NCBI GenBank assembly: GCA_038212305.1
Contig: JBBQUP010000141.1
Location: 1-5,799 of the forward strand
DNA length: 5,799 nucleotides
Direction: 5' to 3'
Source of the DNA: JBBQUP01 sp038212305
GTDB lineage: Bacteria > Bacteroidota > Bacteroidia > Bacteroidales > Marinilabiliaceae
Translations under genes and position numbers: made by a program
Part shown: positions 1 to 5,686 of the stretch, one piece after another
Layout of the letters: each line of letters opens with the position of its first letter
Position numbering within the stretch: the first letter of the stretch is position 1
The notes under the pieces: model-generated
Told to the model about the DNA's origin: nothing
Database searches by the model: none
What the model saw: only the letters and a program-made list of their open reading frames with translations

Positions 1-166
1 TATCTCAGCATTAATTCTCTATTGATATTTATCCCCTGACGGGGAATTTAAAATTTAATAAGTCAATGGGTTATGTAATATTTTCTCATTTCCCGTGCAT
101 TTGGCATCTATAAAAATCAAGTTAATTAATTATAATAGAATAAAATAATACTTTTTCAGCAGACCC
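1..166. mobile_element. MITE-like element, truncated copy (right end)
   Basis: This AT-rich, non-coding segment is a second copy of the right half of the element at 427-741. Positions 1-168 align with 572-743 with roughly six or seven substitutions, one single-base gap and one 5-bp insertion in the second copy, so identity is about 95%. It ends in TTTTTCAGCAGACCC (152-166), the same terminus as the complete element, followed by TAATTA (167-172). A small hairpin, TCCCC-TGAC-GGGGA, sits at 32-45, and the matching place in the other copy keeps a hairpin with a shifted stem (605-615). The left part lies outside the window. No transposase is present, so the copy must be non-autonomous if it is mobile. 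Confidence 0.72.
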
Positions 167-172
167 TAATTA

Positions 173-420
173 TTAATTTCACTCAAACAGCACTCCGCCG
201 TATAAGGAATTGTTTTGCTTTAATGCCTTCCTGCGTTCAGCATGATTAGTATGTTTGGATTGTACTGTTTTAGACAAACCCCACTCGCGTAGCGAAAGCG
301 CGTAGGCTATGATGAAACGGCGAGCAGGAGAGGGCTCTGAGGGAAGAAACATCGTTTCATCTTGATCTTTTTGTATCAAGACAAAAAGTAAGAACATTCA
401 ACTCGCACTAGATATTTTAA
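173..420. other. G+C-richer spacer between two MITE copies
   Basis: This stretch of about 250 bp separates the truncated element on the left from the complete element on the right and is visibly richer in G+C than either. It contains a 72-codon open frame on the minus strand (179-397) that I do not accept as a gene. The frame has no recognisable domain, no clear promoter or ribosome binding site, and its content fits a short repeat. Structure includes a strong hairpin at 367-388 and a 7-bp direct repeat CGCGTAG (286-292 and 299-305). From memory, sequence containing a TTTTTGTCTTGATACAAAAAG motif recurs between genes in many Bacteroidota genomes, so this is probably a dispersed repeat. That is unverified. 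Confidence 0.45.
367..388. repeat. Perfect 8-bp hairpin in the spacer
   Basis: CTTTTTGT (367-374) and ACAAAAAG (381-388) are exact reverse complements around the 6-nt loop ATCAAG. A competing stem exists: CTTGAT (361-366) also pairs with ATCAAG (375-380), so the transcript could fold in two mutually exclusive ways. The stem lies in a non-coding spacer with no gene directly upstream, so I do not call it a terminator. Confidence 0.5.
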
Positions 421-426
421 TACTTA

Positions 427-741
427 GGGTCTGCTGAAAAACTCAAGCAGCTTTATTATCTAATTTTCCCGTAGGGAATTAATATCAATAGAGAATCATG
501 TACGATTGATTATTTTGCCAGTATGGCATTAACATTCATGCATTTAGGTTAATCCCCTCTGAGGAACAAATTATCTCAGCATTAATTTTCTATTGATATT
601 TATCCCCTGACAGGGAATTATAATTTAATAAGTCAAGGGGTTATGTAATATTTTCTCATTTCCATTGCATTTGGCATCTATAAAAATCAAGTTAATTAAT
701 TATAATAGAATGAAATAAAATAATACTTTTTCAGCAGACCC
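427..741. mobile_element. MITE-like element, complete, 315 bp
   Basis: The element starts GGGTCTGCTGAAAAA (427-441) and ends with the exact reverse complement TTTTTCAGCAGACCC (727-741), giving perfect 15-bp terminal inverted repeats. Inside is a subterminal inverted repeat: AATATCAATAG (481-491) pairs with CTATTGATATT (590-600), with weaker pairing over about 461-497 and 581-620, so the element can fold into a long imperfect hairpin. It is AT-rich and has no open frame of note. The flanking hexamers are TACTTA (421-426) and TATTTA (742-747), a candidate target duplication with one mismatch, or a TA duplication at minimum. A second copy of its right half lies at 1-166. Small size, inverted repeats, no transposase and repetition fit a MITE. 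The parental insertion sequence is not in view and I cannot assign its family. Confidence 0.72.
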
Positions 742-747
742 TATTTA

Positions 748-902
748 GTGTTACTAAGAAAACACTATATATCTTAAAAACGTCTTCATTGTTACCCCTA
801 GCCCTTAAAGGGGAATCTGCTATACACCAGCGGGTTGGCAATTCTCCCTTTAGGGAGTCAGAGGGTGTGCGCAGGGGAAATGATGTGTTTTCTTAGAGAC
901 CC
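748..902. mobile_element. Second MITE-like element, 155 bp
   Basis: The ends are imperfect inverted repeats. Left GTGTTACTAAGAAAACAC (748-765) matches the reverse complement of the right end, GGGTCTCTAAGAAAACAC (885-902 on the opposite strand), at 15 of 18 positions, including an unbroken run CTAAGAAAACAC (754-765 against 885-896). The interior contains a second set of imperfect inverted arms around 794-815 and 841-865, and a local hairpin CTCCC-TTTA-GGGAG at 844-857, so the whole element can fold on itself. The hexamer TATTTA flanks it on both sides (742-747 and 903-908), a candidate 6-bp target duplication. It sits directly beside the 427-741 element and shares the terminal GGGTCT, but the interiors are unrelated. 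There is no coding capacity. Confidence 0.6.
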
Positions 903-908
903 TATTTA

Positions 909-964
909 ATTACCCCATCACCCCATCACCCCATTAGCACATTAGCACATTAGCAAATTACCCC
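909..964. repeat. Tandem array of seven 8-bp units
   Basis: Seven consecutive octamers follow the consensus AT(T/C)A(C/G)C(A/C)(C/A) without a gap. Units 1 and 7 are ATTACCCC, 2 and 3 are ATCACCCC, 4 and 5 are ATTAGCAC, and 6 is ATTAGCAA. The array begins immediately after the TATTTA flank of the second MITE-like element and stops 10 bp from the apeB stop codon, so it would be transcribed in the apeB 3' untranslated region. Two unit types are ordered in blocks, which looks like stepwise duplication. From memory, similar ATTAGCAC-type octamer runs occur in other Bacteroidota intergenic regions, but I cannot confirm this. Confidence 0.75.
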
Positions 965-974
965 ATTCTCTTCC

Positions 975-2273
975 TCACGCATTATAAAACATTTCAAACG
1001 AGCGAATGGCATACGAATGATCTAAAACTCCGGCCGTCTCGCGCATAGAATGCATCGCAAGCATCGGATTGCCCATGTCAACAGTGCGTATGTCAACGTG
1101 TCCCGTTGAGATATTGCCAAGCGTTGAGCCGCCGAGCATGTCGCTGCGGTTCACGAATTGTTGAACAGGCACGCCAGCCATTTTGCAAATTTGTTCATAA
1201 ACAGCGCTGCTATCGGCATCGGTCGTGTATTTCTGTCCAGCATGAATTTTTATAACAGGCCCCTTATTAATTAGGGGATGCACAATAGGATCGTGTTTTT
1301 CGGGCGAGTTGGGATGAACCGAGTGTGCCATATCGGCCGAAATCATAAACGATTGATATATTGCTCGTTGATAATCCTCTTTCGATTTGCCCAATTTCTC
1401 GAAAATCCGTTCCAAGATATGTTTTAGAATAGGCGCTCCGGCTCCTTGTTTCGATAAACTGCCAACTTCTTCGTTATCAAAAATACATAAGAATTTGGTG
1501 GTTTGAGCCGAAGATGAATTCAATAATGCCGTTAATCCTGCATGTACCATCGCCAAATCGTCAAGTTTAGCACTCGATATAAACTCGTTGTTTGCTCCAA
1601 ACAAGCATCCTTTATCTGTTTCAGCCAAAGATAAATCAAAATCCAATATGTCATCGATTGGAGTTTTGAGTTCCTCTGCAATCAGCTTTAAGAGATAGTT
1701 CTCTTTTTCGAGTTGATCGGTAATAATTCCCAACAACGGCAGCATATCTTTCTGCTTGTTGAGCTCAACACCTTCGTTAATCGACCGATTTAAGTGAATG
1801 GCCAAGTTGGGAATCACTACCAATGGGCGTTTAAAATTGATGAGTTTTTGATTGGGCACGAATGGATTCTTACTTTTTAGTATCACTCTTCCTGCAATGG
1901 TCAATGGTCGGTCGAGCCAACTCATTAAAATTGGACCACCATACACTTCGGTGTTTAGCTTTAAAAAGTGATTGTCCACCACCATTTCGGGTTGTGGTTT
2001 AATTCGAAAACCAGGAGAATCGCTGTGCGCGCAGATGAGTTTAAGCCCTGATTCTTCCACTGGCGAATTGCCCAATTCAAATGCAAATAGCGCTGTTTGA
2101 TTGCGTTTGGCATAGTATCTTCCACCAACTTTTAATTGCCACTCATCGGTTAACGAAAGGTATTTATAACCTTTGTCAGAAAGTTGTTTTTCAACGTTTT
2201 CAATCACATGAAATGGGGTAGGGCTTTGATGTATAAAATCGATTAAGGCAAGTGCCTGCTTTTCAGGATTCAT
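975..2273 (-). CDS. apeB: M18 family metallo-aminopeptidase
   Basis: This 432-residue protein is full length for peptidase family M18 (aspartyl aminopeptidase/aminopeptidase I type), a cytosolic dinuclear-zinc enzyme that removes N-terminal residues, often acidic ones, from peptides. Expected metal-site motifs are present in order: AHSDSP (His83, Asp85), KLDDLAM (Asp238), FDNEEVGS (catalytic Glu268 and ligand Glu269), SADMAH (Asp314) and LAMHSMRE (His408). The motif GGSTLGNIS near residue 381 is, from memory, the normal form in bacterial members, unlike the GST(I/V)GPI of eukaryotic ones. No signal peptide is seen. The ATG at 2271-2273 suits the family N-terminus; no Shine-Dalgarno precedes it, as is usual in Bacteroidota. 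The gene is monocistronic here, divergent from topB, and ends beside an octamer array. Substrate specificity cannot be read from sequence. Confidence 0.95.
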   Translation of the reverse strand: MNPEKQALALIDFIHQSPTPFHVIENVEKQLSDKGYKYLSLTDEWQLKVGGRYYAKRNQTALFAFELGNSPVEESGLKLICAHSDSPGFRIKPQPEMVVDNHFLKLNTEVYGGPILMSWLDRPLTIAGRVILKSKNPFVPNQKLINFKRPLVVIPNLAIHLNRSINEGVELNKQKDMLPLLGIITDQLEKENYLLKLIAEELKTPIDDILDFDLSLAETDKGCLFGANNEFISSAKLDDLAMVHAGLTALLNSSSAQTTKFLCIFDNEEVGSLSKQGAGAPILKHILERIFEKLGKSKEDYQRAIYQSFMISADMAHSVHPNSPEKHDPIVHPLINKGPVIKIHAGQKYTTDADSSAVYEQICKMAGVPVQQFVNRSDMLGGSTLGNISTGHVDIRTVDMGNPMLAMHSMRETAGVLDHSYAIRSFEMFYNA

Positions 2274-2300
2274 GATTGTAGTTTTTATCTATTATTAAAT

Positions 2301-2324
2301 AACAACCATCTACTGAAGGTTGTT
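2301..2324. repeat. 24-bp inverted repeat, possible operator
   Basis: AACAACC (2301-2307) and GGTTGTT (2318-2324) are exact reverse complements around a 10-nt loop, in the gap between the divergent apeB and topB. The right arm overlaps the proposed -33 region of topB, and the whole repeat lies downstream of the proposed apeB start point, so it would be in the apeB leader RNA. It could be a regulator site or an RNA hairpin. A 7-bp arm in AT-rich DNA may also be chance. Confidence 0.35.
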
Positions 2325-2347
2325 TAGCCTACTAAATTATAATTTTG
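2320..2347 (+). promoter_or_regulatory. Candidate topB-mobA promoter
   Basis: TAATTTTG at 2340-2347 matches the Bacteroidota -7 consensus TAnnTTTG exactly. A partial -33 element (TTG, 2320-2322, consensus TTTG) lies 17 bp upstream. Transcription would start near 2352-2355, leaving a leader of about 80 nt before the topB ATG at 2437. The strand and position fit, but short AT-rich matches arise by chance. Confidence 0.4.
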
Positions 2348-2363
2348 GTTGATGCCATCCAAT
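2332..2363 (-). promoter_or_regulatory. Candidate apeB promoter
   Basis: Read on the minus strand, TAATTTAG (2339 to 2332) is one mismatch from TAnnTTTG, and ATTG (2363 to 2360) lies 20 bp upstream as a partial -33 element. The box abuts the topB -7 box at 2340-2347, and both lie on the perfect palindrome AAATTATAATTT (2334-2345). The two promoters would therefore compete for, or share, one melting region. Confidence 0.33.
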
Positions 2364-2436
2364 GTTTTAATAAAATCAATTGAGATCAATTATCGAAAAA
2401 AGACAAAAGTTTTGTGTTTTTGGTTAATTTCGCTGT

Positions 2437-4821
2437 ATGATTGTTTGCATTGCTGAAAAACCGAGTGTTGCTGCCGAAATTGCCAAAGTGCTGGGTGCTA
2501 AATCCAAAAAAGATGGGTATTACGAGGGTAATAACTATCAGATAACATGGACGTTTGGTCATTTATGCACCTTGAAAGAGCCGCACGATTATCTGCCCGA
2601 ATGGAAACGATGGCAGTTGGGTTCTTTGCCTATTATTCCATCGCGCTTTGGTATAAAAGTGATGGACAATAAAGGAGTTGCTAAACAATTTGCAACCATC
2701 GAACGATTAGTACAGAGTGCAACGGAGGTAGTGAACTGTGGTGATGCTGGCCAAGAAGGGGAGTTGATTCAACGATGGGTTTTGCACAAAGCTGGTTGTA
2801 AATGTCCAATTAAACGTTTGTGGATAAGTTCGTTAACCGAAGAGGCTATTCGCGAAGGTTTTGAGAAATTACGCGATGGAGCTGAATTTAACCGGCTTTA
2901 CGAGGCAGGTAGTTCGCGCGCAATTGGCGATTGGCTTCTAGGGATTAACGCAACACGTCTCTACACCTTAAAGTACGGACAAAATAAGCAGGTCTTAAGC
3001 ATTGGTCGAGTTCAAACCCCAACATTGGCTTTAATAGTTGGGCGACATAAAGAGATCGAAAATTTTAAACATGAGCCTTATTGGGAGCTAAAAACAGTTT
3101 ATCGCGAGGTGACTTTTTCGGTAGTATCGGGAAAGTTTAGCGATAAAAACGAGGCGCAGCTTCAGCTGCAAACCATTGTTGGAAAACCATTTGTAATTAC
3201 CGATTACACCACAAAAGCAGGAACGGAAGCACCTCCACGGTTATTCGATTTAACTGCTTTGCAGGTGGAGTGCAATCGAAAATTTGGCCTTTCGGCCGAC
3301 GAAACCCTCAAAACCATTCAGTCGCTATACGAGAAAAAGCTCACGACCTATCCGCGTGTGGATACCACTTATTTAAGTGATGATATTTATCCGAAAATAT
3401 CAGGGATTCTTAAAGGCTTGAAGGCTTACAGCGAATTGATAAATCCATTATTGGAATCGAAAATACGAAAATCGAAAAAGGTGTTCGATAACTCAAAAGT
3501 GACCGATCACCATGCTATTATTCCAACTGGTGTTGAGTCACAATCGCTTAACCGCGATGAAAAATTGGTGTATGATATTGTTACCCGCCGATTTATCGCC
3601 AATTTTTATCCCGATAGTAAAATTGCAACAACAACCGTCGAAGGGCAGGTTGAAGCCATAAATTTTAAAACATCAGGCAAGCAAGTGCTCGATCCAGCTT
3701 GGCGGGTGGTTTTTCCCACTCAAAAAGCAACCACGCTTGACGAAGGTGTTTTGCCTCTATTCGAGAAAGGGGAGACGGGGCCTCATGAGCCCGATTTGCA
3801 GGATAAAGAGACTCAACCTCCCAAACCCTACACCGAAGCCACCTTGCTTCGTGCCATGGAAACTGCCGGAAAGCAAGTGGATGACGAGGAGTTGCGCGAT
3901 CTGATGAAAGATAATGGTATTGGTCGTCCTTCTACTCGTGCTGCTATTATTGAAACCTTGTTTAAACGTTTGTACGTTCAAAAGGAACGCAAAAATCTGA
4001 TTCCCACCATAACAGGAATTCAATTAATCGATTCCATTAGTCACGAGCTGCTAAAATCGGTTGAACTGACTGGTATTTGGGAGAAAAAACTGCGTGATAT
4101 CGAAAAAGGAACGTATCCGGTGGACGATTTTATGAACGAGTTGAAGCAGATGGTATCTGATGTGGTGGTGGCCGTCAAACGCGATCACTCCTCGCATCGA
4201 ATTGAGCTGATTCAAACGGAAACGGAGATTGTTAAAACCGCTTCCACAACCGAAAAATCTGCTAAGCCAGGAAAAAGCAACGAGCCAGTTGAGCTTATCT
4301 GTCCACGATGCAACCAAGGCAAGATGCTGAAAGGTAAAGCGGCCTGGGGATGTTCTGCCTATGCCCAGGGCTGTAAAACATTAATTCCGTTTGAGTTTTT
4401 AGGTAAGAAAATTAGCGAAAATCAGTTGAGTCAATTGATTAAAAAAGGCAAAACAGCGGTTATTAAAGGTGTGGTCATCGACAATGAAAAAAAGGATGGT
4501 TTGTTTTCATTAGATGATGATTATGCACTCCGATTCGAAACGGTAGAAGCTGAGAAATGGATTTGTCCCAAATGCAACAAAGGTGATATTGTCAAAGGTA
4601 AATCAGCTTTTGGCTGTGCCAATTATAAAAGTGGGTGCAACTTCCGATTACCGTTCGAAGTTGGTGGCAAGCAGCTTACCGATAGTCAATTAGGACAATT
4701 AATTTTGAAAGGAAAGACATCTAAAATACAAGGATTTTCATTGGATGACAGTGACGAAAAATGGTCGGCCATTTTGCAGTTAGATAACAATTATCAACTT
4801 CAAATTATTAAAAGCGAATGA
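2437..4821 (+). CDS. topB: DNA topoisomerase III (type IA)
   Basis: This 794-residue type IA topoisomerase cuts and passes single DNA strands, relaxing negative supercoils and decatenating DNA at replication and recombination intermediates. The N-terminal TOPRIM domain (about 1-130) has Glu7 in AEKPS and the acidic motif GDAGQEGE (102-109). The core follows with SSLTEEAIREGF (131-142), GDWLLGINATR (164-174), SIGRVQTPTLAL (188-199) and the catalytic tyrosine Tyr305 in TTYPRVDT. VTDHHAIIPTG (355-365) and GIGRPSTRAAII (494-505) are also characteristic. The C-terminus carries two repeats about 88 residues apart with identical CxxC-x13-C-x6-C zinc ribbons (Cys622/625/639/646 and Cys710/713/727/734). 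The second TOPRIM aspartate is replaced by Gly105. The ATG at 2437 begins directly with the conserved MIVCIAEKPSVA. The 3' end overlaps mobA. Confidence 0.96.
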   Translation: MIVCIAEKPSVAAEIAKVLGAKSKKDGYYEGNNYQITWTFGHLCTLKEPHDYLPEWKRWQLGSLPIIPSRFGIKVMDNKGVAKQFATIERLVQSATEVVNCGDAGQEGELIQRWVLHKAGCKCPIKRLWISSLTEEAIREGFEKLRDGAEFNRLYEAGSSRAIGDWLLGINATRLYTLKYGQNKQVLSIGRVQTPTLALIVGRHKEIENFKHEPYWELKTVYREVTFSVVSGKFSDKNEAQLQLQTIVGKPFVITDYTTKAGTEAPPRLFDLTALQVECNRKFGLSADETLKTIQSLYEKKLTTYPRVDTTYLSDDIYPKISGILKGLKAYSELINPLLESKIRKSKKVFDNSKVTDHHAIIPTGVESQSLNRDEKLVYDIVTRRFIANFYPDSKIATTTVEGQVEAINFKTSGKQVLDPAWRVVFPTQKATTLDEGVLPLFEKGETGPHEPDLQDKETQPPKPYTEATLLRAMETAGKQVDDEELRDLMKDNGIGRPSTRAAIIETLFKRLYVQKERKNLIPTITGIQLIDSISHELLKSVELTGIWEKKLRDIEKGTYPVDDFMNELKQMVSDVVVAVKRDHSSHRIELIQTETEIVKTASTTEKSAKPGKSNEPVELICPRCNQGKMLKGKAAWGCSAYAQGCKTLIPFEFLGKKISENQLSQLIKKGKTAVIKGVVIDNEKKDGLFSLDDDYALRFETVEAEKWICPKCNKGDIVKGKSAFGCANYKSGCNFRLPFEVGGKQLTDSQLGQLILKGKTSKIQGFSLDDSDEKWSAILQLDNNYQLQIIKSE

Positions 4822-5384
4822 GCTCTTTCGAATACATAATGGGAGTTGTTATGGCTGGTGGTAAAAGCAGTCGCATGGGCACCGATAAAGGATTGATAGT
4901 CCACAACAGTCAACCGCTAGTTTTGCATCAACTGAAGGTGCTCAAACCGTTTTGTGAAAAGCGGATAATTAGTGCGAATTCGAGTGATTATGCCCAATTT
5001 GGAGTTGATGTGGTTGCCGATGTCGTTCCAAATATTGGCCCTATGGGAGGGATTTATTCCGTTCTTAAAAGTCTAGAAACTCAATGGTTGTTGGTACTGG
5101 CTTGCGATTTGCCTTATATTTCAGCTAACGCGGTTGCGTTTTTATTGAATCATCTCGATGAGAGTTTTGAAATTGTTGTGCCATCACATAATATGGGGAT
5201 TGAGCCACTGTTTGCTTTGTATCACAAGCAATTGCTGACTAAAATTGAATCTCAAATCGCAGAACATTGTTTTTCGATGAATCAATTAATCAACTCATCA
5301 AAGCATAAATTAGTTGATTTTGAAAGTTTTTTAATCGATGAACCCAATCTGTTCAAAAACTTCAACACACCAGCTGATATTTAG
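4818..5384 (+). CDS. mobA: Molybdenum cofactor guanylyltransferase MobA
   Basis: This 188-residue cytosolic enzyme transfers GMP from GTP to molybdopterin-bound molybdenum, making the guanine dinucleotide cofactor used by DMSO reductase-family enzymes such as nitrate reductase and formate dehydrogenase. The nucleotide-binding loop MAGGKSSRMGTDKG occupies residues 12-25. Asp68 and GPMGGI (74-79) follow, then ACDLP with the metal-binding Asp97, and a C-terminal NFNTPAD (181-187) typical of MobA. Length is usual for the family. The ATG at 4818-4820 overlaps the topB TGA (4819-4821) as ATGA, suggesting translational coupling. An ATG at codon 8 (4839) is possible but would leave only four residues before the loop. 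No Shine-Dalgarno is seen. CTP-using MocA relatives share the fold, but the motifs and C-terminus favour MobA. Confidence 0.93.
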   Translation: MSSFEYIMGVVMAGGKSSRMGTDKGLIVHNSQPLVLHQLKVLKPFCEKRIISANSSDYAQFGVDVVADVVPNIGPMGGIYSVLKSLETQWLLVLACDLPYISANAVAFLLNHLDESFEIVVPSHNMGIEPLFALYHKQLLTKIESQIAEHCFSMNQLINSSKHKLVDFESFLIDEPNLFKNFNTPADI

Positions 5385-5418
5385 CATGCGAATAGGTAAG
5401 ACCTAAAATAATAGACCC

Positions 5419-5439
5419 AAATTAAAACAGCTTAAGCTG
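5419..5439 (-). terminator. Weak intrinsic terminator candidate after the BFD-like gene
   Basis: On the minus strand the perfect 12-bp palindrome CAGCTTAAGCTG (5439 to 5428) is followed by TTTTAATTT (5427 to 5419). As RNA it would give only a 4-bp stem with a TTAA loop. It overlaps the last codons and stop of the small [2Fe-2S] gene. The short stem makes termination doubtful. Confidence 0.28.
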
Positions 5440-5625
5440 CACGGCTTCACGTTTTTTTAACTCATCTTCCAAAATAGCTTCAAGTTGAGGCATACATCGT
5501 CCACACCGTTTCCCGGCTGCCGTGGCCAATTGAATATCGGACAGTGATACTGAAACTTTTTTACGAATGACCGATTTTATTTCGCTGAGCGATACTTCAT
5601 TACAAAGACAAATAGTGTTTTTCAT
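5422..5625 (-). CDS. BFD-like [2Fe-2S]-binding protein
   Basis: This 67-residue protein has the cysteine pattern of the BFD-like [2Fe-2S] domain: CxC at Cys6 and Cys8, then CGRC at Cys41 and Cys44, with 32 residues between the pairs. The CLCNEVS start and the GKRCGRCMPQLEAILEDEL block fit the family, which includes bacterioferritin-associated ferredoxin (Bfd) and the small cluster domain of NAD(P)H nitrite reductases. Here it stands alone and nearly matches the Bfd length. Bfd releases iron from bacterioferritin by passing electrons, but without a bacterioferritin gene in view the partner is unknown. It faces mobA with a 37-bp gap. The ATG at 5623-5625 leaves five residues before the first cysteine, as expected. 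I give no symbol because orthology to bfd is not shown. Confidence 0.85.
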   Translation of the reverse strand: MKNTICLCNEVSLSEIKSVIRKKVSVSLSDIQLATAAGKRCGRCMPQLEAILEDELKKREAVQLKLF

Positions 5626-5651
5626 CGGTACATAAAGCTTGTGTTTGTTGG

Positions 5652-5659
5652 CAAATATA
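5652..5659 (-). promoter_or_regulatory. Candidate promoter -7 box for the BFD-like gene
   Basis: TATATTTG on the minus strand (5659 to 5652) matches TAnnTTTG exactly, 26 bp before the start codon. Transcription from it would leave a leader of roughly 20 nt. I find no TTTG at the usual -33 distance, so the promoter may be weak or activator-dependent. Confidence 0.42.
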
Positions 5660-5686
5660 ATTCAATGTCGTTTAGTTAGTGATAAT

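Noticed and set aside
179..397. 72-codon open frame on the minus strand
   Set aside because: It has no recognisable domain, no convincing promoter or ribosome site, and lies in a spacer between mobile elements with repeat-like content. I treat it as non-coding.
909..964. CRISPR-like array reading of the octamer repeats
   Set aside because: Units are 8 bp with no spacers between them. This is a simple tandem repeat, not a CRISPR.
975..2273. GGSTLGNIS in the aminopeptidase as a broken GST(I/V)GPI motif
   Set aside because: From memory this is the usual form in bacterial M18 enzymes, and all metal ligands are intact, so it is not a defect.
3757..4317. Two 88-codon minus-strand frames (3757-4023 and 4051-4317)
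   Set aside because: Both lie fully inside topB on the opposite strand and give low-complexity, unfamiliar translations. They are shadows of a clearly real gene.
5393..5405. Hairpin TAGGT-AAG-ACCTA after mobA as a terminator
   Set aside because: The stem is only 5 bp and no T-run follows on the plus strand, so it does not qualify as an intrinsic terminator.
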